Source: Parahaliea mediterranea
Lineage (GTDB): Bacteria; Pseudomonadota; Gammaproteobacteria; Pseudomonadales; Halieaceae
Assembly: GCF_017255185.1 (NCBI RefSeq)
Contig: NZ_JAFKCZ010000001.1
Coordinates: 186,001 to 250,000, forward strand
DNA length: 64,000 bases
Reading direction: 5' to 3'
The notes under the pieces were generated by a model that saw only the letters and a program-made list of their open reading frames with translations, had not been told where the DNA came from and searched no databases. Shown in pieces: positions 42,443 through 52,319 of this stretch. Each line of letters starts with the position of its first letter. The stretch's first letter is position 1. The position numbers and the translations under genes are program-made.

Positions 42443-43666
42443 ATGGGCGATTTCTACCAGAACGGTATCATCACTACCCTGCACAACATGTCCGATCGCC
42501 CCCTGTCGGCGCTGGAGGAGGAGTTGACCGGCTTCGCCCGGCGCCGGCCGATGGGCCTGATCCTGCCCTCGCTCTACTCCGAACTGGAGGGCGAGGCCCT
42601 GCCGCGTATCCTCGACCACCTGGAGCTTGTCCCCTACCTGTCGGAGGTGGTGGTGGGCCTGGACCGCGCCGACGAGGCGCAATACCGCAAGGCCCTGGCG
42701 TTCTTCGCCCGCCTGCCGCAGCATCACCGGGTACTGTGGAACGAGGGTCCCCGGCTCAAGGCCCTGGACGCGGAGCTGCAGCGTTTCGACCTCGCTCCGC
42801 GGGAGCTGGGCAAGGGGCGCAACGTCTGGTACTGCATGGGCTATACCCTGGCCTCCCAGCGCACCGAGTCGGTGGCCCTGCACGACTGCGACATCCTCAC
42901 CTACGACCGCTCGCTACTGGCGCGGTTGATCTACCCGGTGGCGCACCCGCAGTTCAACTACGAGTTCTGCAAGGGTTTCTACGCCCGGGTGGCGGATGGC
43001 AAGATCAACGGCCGGGTCAGCCGCCTGCTGGTGACGCCGCTGCTGCGAGCGCTGAAGAAAACCCTGGGAGACATGGAGTTTATCGAGTACATGGACAGCT
43101 TTCGCTACCCGCTGGCGGGGGAGTTCTCCTTCCGCCGGGACGTGCTCAATGACATTCGCATTCCCAGTGACTGGGGGCTGGAGATCGGTGTGCTGTCGGA
43201 GATGTACCGCAACTACGCCAACAACCGCCTGTGCCAGGCGGACATCGCCGATGTCTACGATCACAAGCACCAGGACCTGTCGGCGGAGGATGCCAGCAAG
43301 GGCTTGTCCAAGATGTCGACCGACATCGCCAAGGCCCTGTTCCGAAAACTGGCCACTCGCGGCGTGACCTTCAATACCGAGACTTTCCGCTCCCTCAAGG
43401 CGACCTATTACCGCATCGCGCTGGATTTTGTGGAGACCTACCACAATGACGCGGTGATGAACGGTCTCACCCTGGACATCCACAACGAGGAGAAAGCCGT
43501 GGAGCTGTTCGCCCAGAACATCATGAAGGCCGGGGAGGCCTTCCTCGACCGCCCCATGGAGCGCCCCTTCATTCCCAGCTGGAGCCGGGTACAGAGCGCG
43601 ATCCCCGATATCCTCGAGCGCCTGCTGGACGCGGTGGAGCGGGACAACGCTGAATTCGCGGCGTGA
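42443..43666 (+). CDS. gpgS: Glucosyl-3-phosphoglycerate synthase (GT81-type glycosyltransferase)
   Basis: This 407-residue retaining glycosyltransferase transfers glucose from a nucleotide sugar to 3-phosphoglycerate. Visible features are the N-terminal [36 protein letters not shown], the metal-binding region [20 protein letters not shown] and [26 protein letters not shown] 42443 is chosen for its GAGGA ribosome site; the frame runs further upstream into the preceding gene. The product is the precursor of the compatible solute glucosylglycerate. Confidence 0.9.
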   Translation: MGDFYQNGIITTLHNMSDRPLSALEEELTGFARRRPMGLILPSLYSELEGEALPRILDHLELVPYLSEVVVGLDRADEAQYRKALAFFARLPQHHRVLWNEGPRLKALDAELQRFDLAPRELGKGRNVWYCMGYTLASQRTESVALHDCDILTYDRSLLARLIYPVAHPQFNYEFCKGFYARVADGKINGRVSRLLVTPLLRALKKTLGDMEFIEYMDSFRYPLAGEFSFRRDVLNDIRIPSDWGLEIGVLSEMYRNYANNRLCQADIADVYDHKHQDLSAEDASKGLSKMSTDIAKALFRKLATRGVTFNTETFRSLKATYYRIALDFVETYHNDAVMNGLTLDIHNEEKAVELFAQNIMKAGEAFLDRPMERPFIPSWSRVQSAIPDILERLLDAVERDNAEFAA

Positions 43667-43682
43667 GGCGTGGAGTGAAGTG

Positions 43683-45443
43683 ATGCAGGGGGAGACGGGA
43701 GCCGCGCTGCGCGACCGGGTCGCGCAGCACATCCAGGCTATCTATCACGACAGCCCGCTGGGTGCCTCCCCGGAGGGCCTGGCGGCGGCATTGCTGGATA
43801 TCATGCGCCTGCCGCCGGAGCAGGCGCCGCCGCTGCAGCACGTCAATCACTGGAACCAGTGCGACGCGGTCCTCATAACCTATGGCGACAGTCTCTTGGG
43901 GCGTGACGAAAAGCCCCTGGCCACCCTCAAGCGCTTCCTGGATGAAAACACCGACCGGCTGCTCAAGGGCGTGCACATCCTGCCTTTTTACCCCTGGAGT
44001 TCCGATGACGGCTTTGCGGTGCTGGACTACTCCAGTGTCAACGAGGCGCTCGGCGACTGGAGCGATATCGAGGCGATCGCGGCGGATTACGACTTGATGG
44101 CCGATCTGGTGATCAATCACTGCTCCAGCCGCAGCCTGTGGTTCGAGAATTTCGTCAAGGGCCAGGATCCGGGGCGCGGCTACTTCTTTACCGCCGACCC
44201 CGGGGAGGACCTGTCTGCGGTGGTGCGGCCGCGCACCTCGCCCCTGCTGCGGGAGGTTGAAACCAGTGAGGGCACGCGCCATGTCTGGTGCACCTTCAGT
44301 CACGACCAGGTGGACCTGGATTTTCGCAACCCCGAGGTGCTCAAGGCTTTTGTCAGCATTGTGCGTCAATACCTCGACGCGGGGGTGCGGATCTTCCGCC
44401 TGGACGCGGTGGCCTTCCTGTGGAAGGTGCCGGGAACCAGCTGCCTCAACCTCGAGGAGACCCACGAAGTGGTGCGGTTGCTGCGTACCCTGGTGGAGCA
44501 CGCCCGGCCGGACGCGATGTTGATCACCGAGACCAACATCCCCAATCGCGAGAACCTGTCCTACTTCGGCAACGCCAACGAGGCCCACTGCGTCTACAAT
44601 TTCTCGCTGCCACCGCTGTTGCTGAATACCCTGGTCACCGGCGATTGCAGCTACCTGAAGCAGTGGGTGATGGCGATGCCGCCGGCCCAGAACGGTACCG
44701 CCTATTTCAACTTCATCGCCTCTCACGACGGGATCGGCCTGCGGCCGGCGGAGGGCCTGTTGTCGGACGAGGAGCTGGACCGCTTGATCCAGGCGATGCA
44801 GCGCTTCGGTGGGCACGTGTCCTACCGCGCCCTGGAAAACGGCGAGTCCCGGCCCTACGAAATCAATATCGCCCTGTTCGACGCCCTGCAGGGTACCGTG
44901 GCCGGGCCCGACGAGTGGGGGCTGGAGCGCTTTGTCTGCGCGCACGCGGTCATGCTTGGCCTGGAGGGCATCCCCGGGATTTATCTGCACAGCCTGCTAG
45001 GTACCCGCAACGACTACCAGCGCGTGGAGCACACCGGGCACGCACGCTCCATCAATCGCCACCAGTGGGACCTGGACCTGCTGCAGGAAGCCCTGGCGGA
45101 CGGCGATAGCAGCCACAGCCAGGTATTTCGGCGGCTGAAGGCGCTGCTGGCCATCCGCCGTCGCCAGGCCGCCTTTCACCCCAACGCCACCCAGTTCACC
45201 CTGCACCTGGGCACCGCGGTGCTGGGTTTCTGGCGCCAGAGCATGGACCGCCGCCAGAGTGTGTTCTGCATTTCCAATATCAGTCGCGAGCCGCAGGCGC
45301 TGAACCTGATGGACATCAACCTGATCGACTCCCACCAGTGGATGGACCTGATCGGCGGCGAGGTCTACGGGTCGCGGGACCAGCAACTCGAGTTGCGGCC
45401 CTATCAGACCCTGTGGATCACCAACCTGCCGGATCACTGCTGA
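43683..45443 (+). CDS. Glucosylglycerate phosphorylase-type GH13 (sucrose phosphorylase family)
   Basis: This 586-residue GH13 subfamily 18 enzyme has the TIM-barrel motifs [32 protein letters not shown] (nucleophile Asp in RLDAVAF), [16 protein letters not shown] (acid/base Glu) and [14 protein letters not shown]. The family includes sucrose and glucosylglycerate phosphorylases; gene context with GpgS favours the latter, releasing glucose 1-phosphate and glycerate. ATG 43683 follows a GGAG at 8 bp; it is 16 bp after gpgS. It closes the operon. Confidence 0.88.
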   Translation: MQGETGAALRDRVAQHIQAIYHDSPLGASPEGLAAALLDIMRLPPEQAPPLQHVNHWNQCDAVLITYGDSLLGRDEKPLATLKRFLDENTDRLLKGVHILPFYPWSSDDGFAVLDYSSVNEALGDWSDIEAIAADYDLMADLVINHCSSRSLWFENFVKGQDPGRGYFFTADPGEDLSAVVRPRTSPLLREVETSEGTRHVWCTFSHDQVDLDFRNPEVLKAFVSIVRQYLDAGVRIFRLDAVAFLWKVPGTSCLNLEETHEVVRLLRTLVEHARPDAMLITETNIPNRENLSYFGNANEAHCVYNFSLPPLLLNTLVTGDCSYLKQWVMAMPPAQNGTAYFNFIASHDGIGLRPAEGLLSDEELDRLIQAMQRFGGHVSYRALENGESRPYEINIALFDALQGTVAGPDEWGLERFVCAHAVMLGLEGIPGIYLHSLLGTRNDYQRVEHTGHARSINRHQWDLDLLQEALADGDSSHSQVFRRLKALLAIRRRQAAFHPNATQFTLHLGTAVLGFWRQSMDRRQSVFCISNISREPQALNLMDINLIDSHQWMDLIGGEVYGSRDQQLELRPYQTLWITNLPDHC

Positions 45444-45486
45444 GGTCGGTCGCAGGGGGCGGGCCGTGGGCAACGCCGGAGGGGTC

Positions 45487-45552
45487 GGTCGAATGAATTC
45501 GACCCTACAGCGGGCAGCTCAAACCCCCATGTAGGGTCGAATTCATTCGACC
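45487..45552. repeat. REP-like pair in inverted orientation
   Basis: One copy at 45487-45508 (minus, ends CTAC) and one at 45531-45552 (plus, starts GTAG), both with the GGTCGAAT stem. The second runs directly into the 14-bp tandem array. Confidence 0.85.
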
Positions 45553-45730
45553 AAACCAGCCCGACCAAACCAGCCCGACCAAACCAGCCCGACCAAACCA
45601 GCCCGACCAAACCAGCCCGACCAAACCAGCCCGACCAAACCAGCTCGACCAAACCGGCTCGACCAAACCGGCTCGACCAAACCGGCTCGACCAAACCAGC
45701 CCGACCAAACCGGCCCGACCAAACCGGCCC
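45549..45730. repeat. 14-bp tandem array, 13 units of GACCAAACCRGCYC
   Basis: Thirteen contiguous 14-bp units run from 45549 to 45730, varying only at two positions (CAGCCC, CAGCTC, CGGCTC, CGGCCC). The first GACC is the last four bases of a REP palindrome, so the array seems to have grown from the REP edge. It fills most of the 45444-45850 gap between the glucosylglycerate operon and fabV. Confidence 0.92.
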
Positions 45731-45850
45731 GCCTTCACTGCCCGCGCGCGATCCACTACCAACCATCGGGTTCGACATCCCCCTGTGCTAAACTCGCCAA
45801 AACCGGTTCTAGCCCGGTGATCCGACAAGTTTGGTATCAGGAAGCAATCG

Positions 45851-47044
45851 ATGATCATAAAGCCCCGCGTCCGCGGTTTCCTTTGCACCACCACCCATCC
45901 CGCCGGCTGCGACGCCAATGTGCGCGCCCAGATCGACTACGTGAAAGCCCGCGGCCCGATCGACGGCGGTCCCAAACGGGTACTGGTGATCGGCGCTTCC
46001 ACCGGCTACGGCCTGGCCTCGCGGATTAGCGCCGCCTTTGGCGCCGGCGCCTCGACCCTGGGAATCTTCTTCGAGAAAGAGGGCAGCGAAAAGAAACCGG
46101 GCACCGCCGGCTGGTACAATTCCGCGGCCTTCCACCGGTACGCCGAGGCCGAGGGCCTGTACGCCAAGAGCATCAACGGCGATGCCTTCAGCGACGAGAT
46201 CAAGCAAAAGACCATCGACACCATTCGCGCCGATCTCGGCCAGGTGGACCTGGTGGTCTATAGCCTGGCGGCCCCGCGGCGCCTGCACCCGGTAACCGGC
46301 GTGGTGCACAACTCCACCCTCAAGCCCATCGGCCAGGCCACCACCCAGCGGGGGGTCAATACCGACAAGGGCGAGATCCAGGATTACCACCTGGAGGCGG
46401 CCACCCAGGAGGAGATCGATAACACCGTCGCGGTGATGGGCGGCGAGGACTGGCAGATGTGGATCGAGGCCCTCGATGAGGCCGGTGTGCTGGCGGAGGG
46501 CGCGAAGACCACCGCCTATACCTATATCGGTGAAAAAATCACCTGGGACATCTACTGGCACGGCACCATCGGCGCGGCCAAGCAGGACCTGGACAAGCGG
46601 GTGATCGATATCCGCGAGCGCCTCGCGCAAAAGGGTGGCGACGCCCGGGTCTCGGTGCTCAAGGCGGTGGTCACCCAGGCCAGTGCCGCCATTCCCGCCA
46701 TGCCCATCTACCTGGCCATCCTGTTCAAGGTGATGAAGGAGCAGGGCGTGCACGAGGGCTGTATCGAGCAGGTCGACGGGCTGTTCCGCGACTCGCTCTA
46801 CGGCGGTGAGCCGCTGCTCGACGACGAGGGCCGCCTGCGCGCCGACGGCAAGGAGCTGGCGCCCGCGGTGCAGGAGACGGTAGCGGATATCTGGTCGCGT
46901 ATCGATACCGACAATCTTAACGAGGTCTCCGATTTCGCCGGCTATAAACGCGAATTCCTGCAGCTGTTCGGTTTCGAGGTAGACGGCGTGGACTACGAGG
47001 CCGACGTCGATCCCGTGGCGCCAATCCATAACCTGGTCTCGTAG
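45851..47044 (+). CDS. fabV: Trans-2-enoyl-ACP/CoA reductase FabV
   Basis: FabV is the NADH-dependent enoyl reductase of fatty acid synthesis that is naturally triclosan-resistant. The 397-residue product matches the family from [20 protein letters not shown]. The nucleotide loop [11 protein letters not shown] is at about residues 48-58. The Y-x8-K catalytic pair reads [10 protein letters not shown], and [14 protein letters not shown] is also family-specific. The MBL hydrolase gene starts 2 bp after its stop. Confidence 0.96.
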   Translation: MIIKPRVRGFLCTTTHPAGCDANVRAQIDYVKARGPIDGGPKRVLVIGASTGYGLASRISAAFGAGASTLGIFFEKEGSEKKPGTAGWYNSAAFHRYAEAEGLYAKSINGDAFSDEIKQKTIDTIRADLGQVDLVVYSLAAPRRLHPVTGVVHNSTLKPIGQATTQRGVNTDKGEIQDYHLEAATQEEIDNTVAVMGGEDWQMWIEALDEAGVLAEGAKTTAYTYIGEKITWDIYWHGTIGAAKQDLDKRVIDIRERLAQKGGDARVSVLKAVVTQASAAIPAMPIYLAILFKVMKEQGVHEGCIEQVDGLFRDSLYGGEPLLDDEGRLRADGKELAPAVQETVADIWSRIDTDNLNEVSDFAGYKREFLQLFGFEVDGVDYEADVDPVAPIHNLVS

Positions 47045-47046
47045 CG

Positions 47047-47889
47047 ATGCTGGAGCACGGTAAACCCTTCGCGCTCAGCGAGCGGGTACGGCGCCTGGTG
47101 GCGCCCAATCCCGGGCTGATGACCGGCCCGGGCACCAACACCTACCTGCTCGGGCGCGACGAGGTCGCGGTGCTGGACCCCGGTCCCGCCATCGACGAGC
47201 ACATCGACGCCATCCTGGAGGCCGGAGCCGGGCGTATTCGCTGGGTCATCTGCACCCACACCCACCCGGACCACTCCCCCGCCTGGCGCGCGGTTGCGGA
47301 GGCCTCCGGCGCCGAGGTTCTGGGCGCCCTGCCGGCGGATGACCGCTTCCAGGACGACAGCTTCGCACCCACACGGGTACTCGAGCACGACGACCTGCTG
47401 CGCGCCCCGGAGTTTTCCCTGCGCGCGCTGCATACACCGGGCCATGTCAGCAACCACTTCTGCTTCCTGCTGGAAGAGGAGGGCATGTTGTTTGCCGGGG
47501 ATCACATCATGAAGGGGTCCACGGTGGTTATCGTGCCGCCGGGAGGCGACATGAAAGCCTACATCGACTCCCTGCGCCTGTTGCTCGACTATCCGCTGCG
47601 GCACATCGCCCCGGGGCACGGCGAGCTGATCCTCGATCCCCGCCAGGAAGTCGAGCACCTGGTGGAGCACCGCCTCAAGCGCGAGCGCAAGGTGGTGGCG
47701 GGGCTGGGGCAGCTGGGCCGGGCCGACACTGACGCGCTGGTCAAGGCGGTGTACGACGATGTCGACGAGGCGCGCCACGAGTGGGCCAAGTTGTCGCTGG
47801 CGGCGCACCTGATCAAGCTGCGGCAGGAGCAGCGTGCCCATCACCATGCCGACGACACCTGGGAATTACGTCGCCCAAGCGACAGTTAG
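47047..47889 (+). CDS. MBL-fold metallohydrolase (LACTB2-like)
   Basis: This 280-residue metallo-beta-lactamase-fold protein has the zinc motif THTHPDHSPAW, later metal ligands in LHTPGHVSNHFCF, AGDHIMKGST and APGHGELI. It begins with NPGLMTGPGTNTYLLG, as in LACTB2-type hydrolases and RNases. Substrate unknown. It is 2 bp downstream of fabV and 65 bp upstream of an acyl-CoA ligase gene, so the three may be one operon. Confidence 0.85.
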   Translation: MLEHGKPFALSERVRRLVAPNPGLMTGPGTNTYLLGRDEVAVLDPGPAIDEHIDAILEAGAGRIRWVICTHTHPDHSPAWRAVAEASGAEVLGALPADDRFQDDSFAPTRVLEHDDLLRAPEFSLRALHTPGHVSNHFCFLLEEEGMLFAGDHIMKGSTVVIVPPGGDMKAYIDSLRLLLDYPLRHIAPGHGELILDPRQEVEHLVEHRLKRERKVVAGLGQLGRADTDALVKAVYDDVDEARHEWAKLSLAAHLIKLRQEQRAHHHADDTWELRRPSDS

Positions 47890-47954
47890 CAGCCGTCCCG
47901 CCTGAGATAATCGACGTTTCAGCCTAACAATTACAGAAAACCGGAGCACCTTCC

Positions 47955-49586
47955 ATGAATGGTCTAATGATGGACACCCCGCTGACGGTCACCGCGATAA
48001 TGGAGCACGCCGAGCGCTTCAACGGCGGCGGTGAGATTGTCTCGGTGACCCGTGACAACCCGCGGCACCGCTACACCTACCGCGAGGCCTTCGCCCGCGC
48101 CCGGCAGCTGGCCAATGCCATGGCCGGCTGGAACCTGGCCCGCGGCGATCGTATCGCCACCCTGGCCTGGAACGACTACCGCCACTTCGAGACCTATTAC
48201 GCCTCGGCCTGTAGCGGCTATGTCTGCCACACCATCAACCCGCGCCTGTTCCCCGAGCAGCTGGTCTACATCATCAATCACGCCGAGGACCAATACGTCT
48301 TCTTCGACCTGGATTTCCTGCCCCTGGTCGAGGGTGTCGCCGCGCAGTGCCCGGGAGTCAAGGGCTGGGTTGCCCTGACCAGCGAGGAACACATGCCCGA
48401 GACCCGGCTGGAGGGGGTGCTGTGCTACGAGACCCTACTGGCGCAGCACGGCAGTGAATTCGAGTGGCCGGCGCTCGAGGAGAACGAGGCCTGCGCCCTG
48501 TGCTATACCTCGGGCACCACCGGCAACCCCAAGGGCGTGCTGTACTCCCACCGCTCCACCCTGCTGCACGCCTACGCCTCGATGATGCCCGACGCCCTGG
48601 GCCTGTCCCGGGAGGATGTCGTGCTGCCGATCGTGCCGATGTTCCACGTCAATGCCTGGGGCATTCCCTACTCCTGCCCCATGGCCGGCGCCAAGATTGT
48701 TTTCCCGGGCGCCAAAATGGGCGACGGCGAGACCCTGGCCGACCTGATCAACGAGGAGGGGATCACCCAGTCCGCCGGCGTGCCCACTGTGTGGCTGGCG
48801 TTGCTGGCCTACCTCAAGGCTTCCGGTAGAACGATCGAATCGCTCCAGCGCGTGGTTGTCGGCGGCGCCGCCTGCCCGCTGTCGGTGCAGGAGGATTTCG
48901 AGCGCTATGGCGTGGAGGCGAGGGTCGGTTGGGGCATGACCGAAATGAGCCCCCTGGGCTCGGTCAATGCCAGCGCCGCCACCCGCGACCGTCACAGCCC
49001 CGAGGGCTTCGCCAAACTGCGGCTCAAGGCCGGGCGGCCGGTGTTCGGGGTGGAGATGAAGATCGTCGATGAAAAGGGTGATGAGCTGCCCCACGATGGC
49101 GTGGCCTATGGCTCGCTCAAGGTGCGCGGTCCGTGGATCTGCTCCAGCTATTTCAAACTGGAGGGCAGCGATGCCCACGCCGAGGAAGGCTGGTTCGAGA
49201 CCGGGGACGTGGCCACCATCGACCCGGATGGCTACGTGGCCATCACCGACCGCACCAAGGACGTGATCAAGTCCGGCGGTGAATGGATCTCGTCCATCGA
49301 GGTGGAGAACGTGGCCACCGACCACCCCAAGGTGGCGGAAGCCGCGGTCATCGGCCACTACCATCCCAAGTGGAGCGAGCGGCCGCTGTTGGTGGTGGTG
49401 CGCGGCCCGGAGGGCCAGGACCTCACCGCCGAGGAGATGCTCGCCTGGTTCGATGGCAAGATCGCCAAGTGGTGGGTACCGGACGCGGTGCAGTTCGTGG
49501 ACGAGCTGCCCCACGGCGCCACCGGCAAGATCCAGAAAGTCGAGCTGCGCAAGCAATTCGAAGACTTCCAGTTCCCCGGCGCCTAA
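47955..49586 (+). CDS. AlkK-like medium/long-chain acyl-CoA ligase
   Basis: This 543-residue ANL-superfamily ligase activates a carboxylic acid through an acyl-AMP. The P-loop is [20 protein letters not shown], followed by [26 protein letters not shown], the hinge [16 protein letters not shown] and [18 protein letters not shown]; the C-terminal Lys is in [11 protein letters not shown]. Its layout closely follows AlkK-type ligases of Pseudomonas. A GGAG lies upstream of ATG 47955. The substrate could be a fatty acid or a steroid side-chain acid. Confidence 0.9.
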   Translation: MNGLMMDTPLTVTAIMEHAERFNGGGEIVSVTRDNPRHRYTYREAFARARQLANAMAGWNLARGDRIATLAWNDYRHFETYYASACSGYVCHTINPRLFPEQLVYIINHAEDQYVFFDLDFLPLVEGVAAQCPGVKGWVALTSEEHMPETRLEGVLCYETLLAQHGSEFEWPALEENEACALCYTSGTTGNPKGVLYSHRSTLLHAYASMMPDALGLSREDVVLPIVPMFHVNAWGIPYSCPMAGAKIVFPGAKMGDGETLADLINEEGITQSAGVPTVWLALLAYLKASGRTIESLQRVVVGGAACPLSVQEDFERYGVEARVGWGMTEMSPLGSVNASAATRDRHSPEGFAKLRLKAGRPVFGVEMKIVDEKGDELPHDGVAYGSLKVRGPWICSSYFKLEGSDAHAEEGWFETGDVATIDPDGYVAITDRTKDVIKSGGEWISSIEVENVATDHPKVAEAAVIGHYHPKWSERPLLVVVRGPEGQDLTAEEMLAWFDGKIAKWWVPDAVQFVDELPHGATGKIQKVELRKQFEDFQFPGA

Positions 49587-49590
49587 CCCC

Positions 49591-49793
49591 AAAACGGGGG
49601 CGGGTACCTATTTCCTGGATAGAAAATAGGTATCCGTCCCGAATGGTACTTACTTAAGTCAAGGACAGGGTATGTTGCCCTCTGTAGGGTCGAATTAATT
49701 CGACCAAAAAGGGTGCTGACGGCATCAATGGCCGAATAAATTCGGCCCTACAACGGTTAAGTAGGTGCCATTGGTACCCGTCCCCCTTTGTTT
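49591..49793. mobile_element. MITE-like element with imperfect terminal inverted repeats and two internal REPs
   Basis: The left end AAAACGGGGGCGGGTACC (49591-49608) is inverted at the right end GGTACCCGTCCCCCTTTG (49773-49790). Sub-terminal ATGGTACTTACTTAA (about 49643-49657) is inverted as TTAAGTAGGTGCCAT at about 49758-49772. A further hairpin is formed by CCTATTT and AAATAGG at 49606-49630. Internal REPs are at 49684-49705 (plus, AATTAATT centre) and 49730-49751 (minus, GGCCGAAT stem). No open frame is credible. It lies between convergent genes and touches the receptor stop codon. Confidence 0.6.
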
Positions 49794-52099
49794 TAGTAGC
49801 GCAATTTCAGGTCCACACCCCAGGTCCGCGGCTGCAGGTAGGTGGTGGAGGTCTGGCCAATGCGGTAGTTGACGTTGTCTTCGTCGGTCAGGTTCTTGGC
49901 CCACACCGCGAATTGCCACTCGCCGCCCAGTAGCTGCACGTAGTCCAGGCTGATCCGGGCGTTCAGCAGGCCGTAGTCACCCACCAGTACCTCGCCGGCG
50001 TCGGTATTGGCCAGGGCGTACTGCTCGTCCTGCCAGGCGTAGTCCAGGTGCGCCTTCAGCTCGCCCAGCGAATCCAGCTGCAGGTAGTAGTCGGCCACCA
50101 GGCTGTAGGCATTTTCCGGCGCCCACACCAGCACGGTGGTGTCGGTGCGGTCGGAGCCGTCGGGGAATACCGCGTCGGAGATGTCCGAATCCAGGTAGGC
50201 GTAGTTGATGCCGATCTGGAAGTTGTCGGTGATCGCCGCGAGTATGTCCAGTTCCACGCCGCGAATCTCCGCCTCGCCGGAATTGAAGATGTCCACGATG
50301 TTGGGTGCGTTCACCGGGTCGGGGAGGTAGTCGAGGATGATGTCCTCGATTTCGGTCTGGTACACGGCGGCGTTGAGGCGCAGTCGGTTGTCGAGCAATT
50401 CGGATTTCAGCCCCAGCTCGTAGCTGACCAGTGTTTCCTCGTCAAAGGTCTGGGAGAAATCCAGGGATTTGGGGCTGGAGCCCCCGGAGCGGAAGCCGGT
50501 GGAGACCTTGGCGTAGGTCGAAACCTGGTCTGTCCAGCGGAAGTCCGCGGTGGCGCTCCAGTCCGGTTGGTTGATGTCCGAACCGTTGTCACCCGGGTTG
50601 AAGGCGTTCCACAGCAGGCCGTCGGTGGTACGGGTAGCGGTGCGTTCGTCCTGGGTGTAGCGCGCGCCGAAGGTCAGGTCCAGGCGGTTGTCGAGAATAT
50701 CCGGGGTCCAGGTAGCCTGGCCGAACAGGGCGTAGGACTCCACTTCGCTATCCACCGTGAACTCGCCGAGGTAGGCGGGGTAGAAGCTTGGATCGAGCAC
50801 GTTGCACACCGGCGGCGGAGCGCCGAAGGCGCCGGATACACAGGGGCCGCTGCTGTCGAAGGCGATGATGCCGGTGGATTCCACCAGCGTGCGATCAAGG
50901 TACTGTCGCTCTGCCGCACTGCCCTCTTCTTTTAGATAGTACAGGCCCCCGACGTATTTCCAGCTGGCGCTGGAGCCGGAGAGCTGGAATTCCTGGGTGT
51001 ACTGCTCGTGCTCGGTAACTGTATTCACCTCCAGGCCTGAGGCGCCGCCAAAGGAATCGGCGAAATTCTGCGACAGGTTGTCGTCGAAGGCGCGGTAGCC
51101 GGTGATCGATTTGAAGGTGAGGAAATCGTTGATGTCGTAGCTTACGGTCAGCGAGTGACCGCGCGCCCGGGTGGTGGTCAGCGGCAGGTGATAGGCGCGC
51201 CGCTGGCCGGTCTTGGCGTCGTAGGTTTTCTCCACCCGCTCGCGGTAGCTGGCCACGATATCGCCGCCAGCGGCGCTGATGCCGGCGCCGGTTGCACCGG
51301 AGTACTGGAAGTAGGGGGACGTGGTGTCCATGTCGGAGTAGTCGAAGCTGTAGTCCACCACCAGCCGGTCGATCTGGTCGTAGCGCAGGGCGATGCGAAT
51401 TCCCTGTTTGTCTTCCAGGTAGAAATCGTTGTAGTCACCGCCCGGCACCTGGCCGGCGCCGCCGTTCTCCACCCAGCCGTCGCGCTCGGTAAACGTCAGG
51501 TCCACGTGTGATTTGACGCCGGCAACCGTTGGCAGGTCGACGCTGGTCACCGAGCGCTGGTAGCCGTAGTTGCCCAGGCTGAAGGTCTGGTCGAGGCTGA
51601 ACTCCCCGCTCGGTTTCTTGGTGATGAAGCTGATGGCGCCGGCGGTGGTGTTGCGGCCGTACAGGGTGCCCTGGGGGCCGCGCAGGACTTCCACGCGCTC
51701 CAGGTCGGCCAGGTCCGACAACACGCCGGTGTGGCGCCCGGCGTAGACGCCATCGTAGTAGACGCCGACAGTGTTGTCCTTGGTCAGGATGATGGAGTCG
51801 GCGTTGCCGATGCCGCGAATGAAGAAGCCGAGGTTGTTGCTGGTGGTGGGGTAGGCCGGGGTCTGCAGGCTGGGGCTGGCCAGGCCGATGTCCTTGGCGT
51901 TATTGAGCCCCATGTTCTCGATGGCCTCGCTGTTGAAGGCGCTGATGGCGATGGGGGTGTCCTGCAGCGATTCACTGCGTTTCTGGGCGGTGACGATCAC
52001 TTCTTCGAGCCCCTGTGCCAGGGCGGCGATTGGCAGCAGAAGGCCGGAGGCCACGGCGACGGCGGAAGCCAGTCTCCGGCGGACGGTTGTTGGGTTCAT
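49793..52099 (-). CDS. TonB-dependent outer-membrane receptor
   Basis: This 768-residue receptor has a signal peptide (RRRLASAVAVASGLLLPIAALA), a TonB-box-like EEVIVTAQKR, a plug domain (IRGIGNADSIILTKDNTVGV, then VEVLRGPQGTLYGRNTTAGA) and a 22-strand-type barrel ending in aromatic WGVDLKLRY. Receptors of this subtype (IRGIGN...GVYYDGVYAGR) are abundant in marine and steroid- or aromatic-degrading gammaproteobacteria. It is divergent from fadD3 across a 220-bp region with a strong inverted repeat. Uptake of the steroid or bile acid substrate is a reasonable inference. Confidence 0.93.
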   Translation of the reverse strand: MNPTTVRRRLASAVAVASGLLLPIAALAQGLEEVIVTAQKRSESLQDTPIAISAFNSEAIENMGLNNAKDIGLASPSLQTPAYPTTSNNLGFFIRGIGNADSIILTKDNTVGVYYDGVYAGRHTGVLSDLADLERVEVLRGPQGTLYGRNTTAGAISFITKKPSGEFSLDQTFSLGNYGYQRSVTSVDLPTVAGVKSHVDLTFTERDGWVENGGAGQVPGGDYNDFYLEDKQGIRIALRYDQIDRLVVDYSFDYSDMDTTSPYFQYSGATGAGISAAGGDIVASYRERVEKTYDAKTGQRRAYHLPLTTTRARGHSLTVSYDINDFLTFKSITGYRAFDDNLSQNFADSFGGASGLEVNTVTEHEQYTQEFQLSGSSASWKYVGGLYYLKEEGSAAERQYLDRTLVESTGIIAFDSSGPCVSGAFGAPPPVCNVLDPSFYPAYLGEFTVDSEVESYALFGQATWTPDILDNRLDLTFGARYTQDERTATRTTDGLLWNAFNPGDNGSDINQPDWSATADFRWTDQVSTYAKVSTGFRSGGSSPKSLDFSQTFDEETLVSYELGLKSELLDNRLRLNAAVYQTEIEDIILDYLPDPVNAPNIVDIFNSGEAEIRGVELDILAAITDNFQIGINYAYLDSDISDAVFPDGSDRTDTTVLVWAPENAYSLVADYYLQLDSLGELKAHLDYAWQDEQYALANTDAGEVLVGDYGLLNARISLDYVQLLGGEWQFAVWAKNLTDEDNVNYRIGQTSTTYLQPRTWGVDLKLRY

Positions 52100-52207
52100 G
52101 CAAACTACTCCTTTTGTCGTGATCCGGCTTTTTTACGCCGGCGCTTGCGAGGCATTCATGGTGCCAGAGGGGGCGTGGGGGCGGTATAGGCGGGTATACA
52201 ACTATTT

Positions 52208-52249
52208 GCACTATGCGTAGATTATTGAGAAAAATATTACGCATTGTGC
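52208..52249. promoter_or_regulatory. 12-bp inverted repeat in the divergent TonB receptor/fadD3 promoter region
   Basis: GCACTATGCGTA (52208-52219) is inverted as TACGCATTGTGC (52238-52249), 11 of 12 matching, separated by 18 AT-rich bases. The centre is 91 bp from the fadD3 start and 129 bp from the receptor start. The AT-rich character and position between divergent genes suggest an operator, possibly for the Lrp/AsnC regulators downstream of fadD3. Confidence 0.55.
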
Positions 52250-52319
52250 TTGTTGGGGCCCGGAAGGCCATCTATATTTGTCATCTACAACCCGTCACAT
52301 TGGCTTGGGAGGCCGCAGA

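Noticed and set aside
45434-45918. Minus-strand frames with repeated VWSGWFGRAGLVG
   Set aside because: They are translations of the 14-bp tandem array in two frames. A 14-bp unit does not keep frame by triplets and no start site or signal fits.
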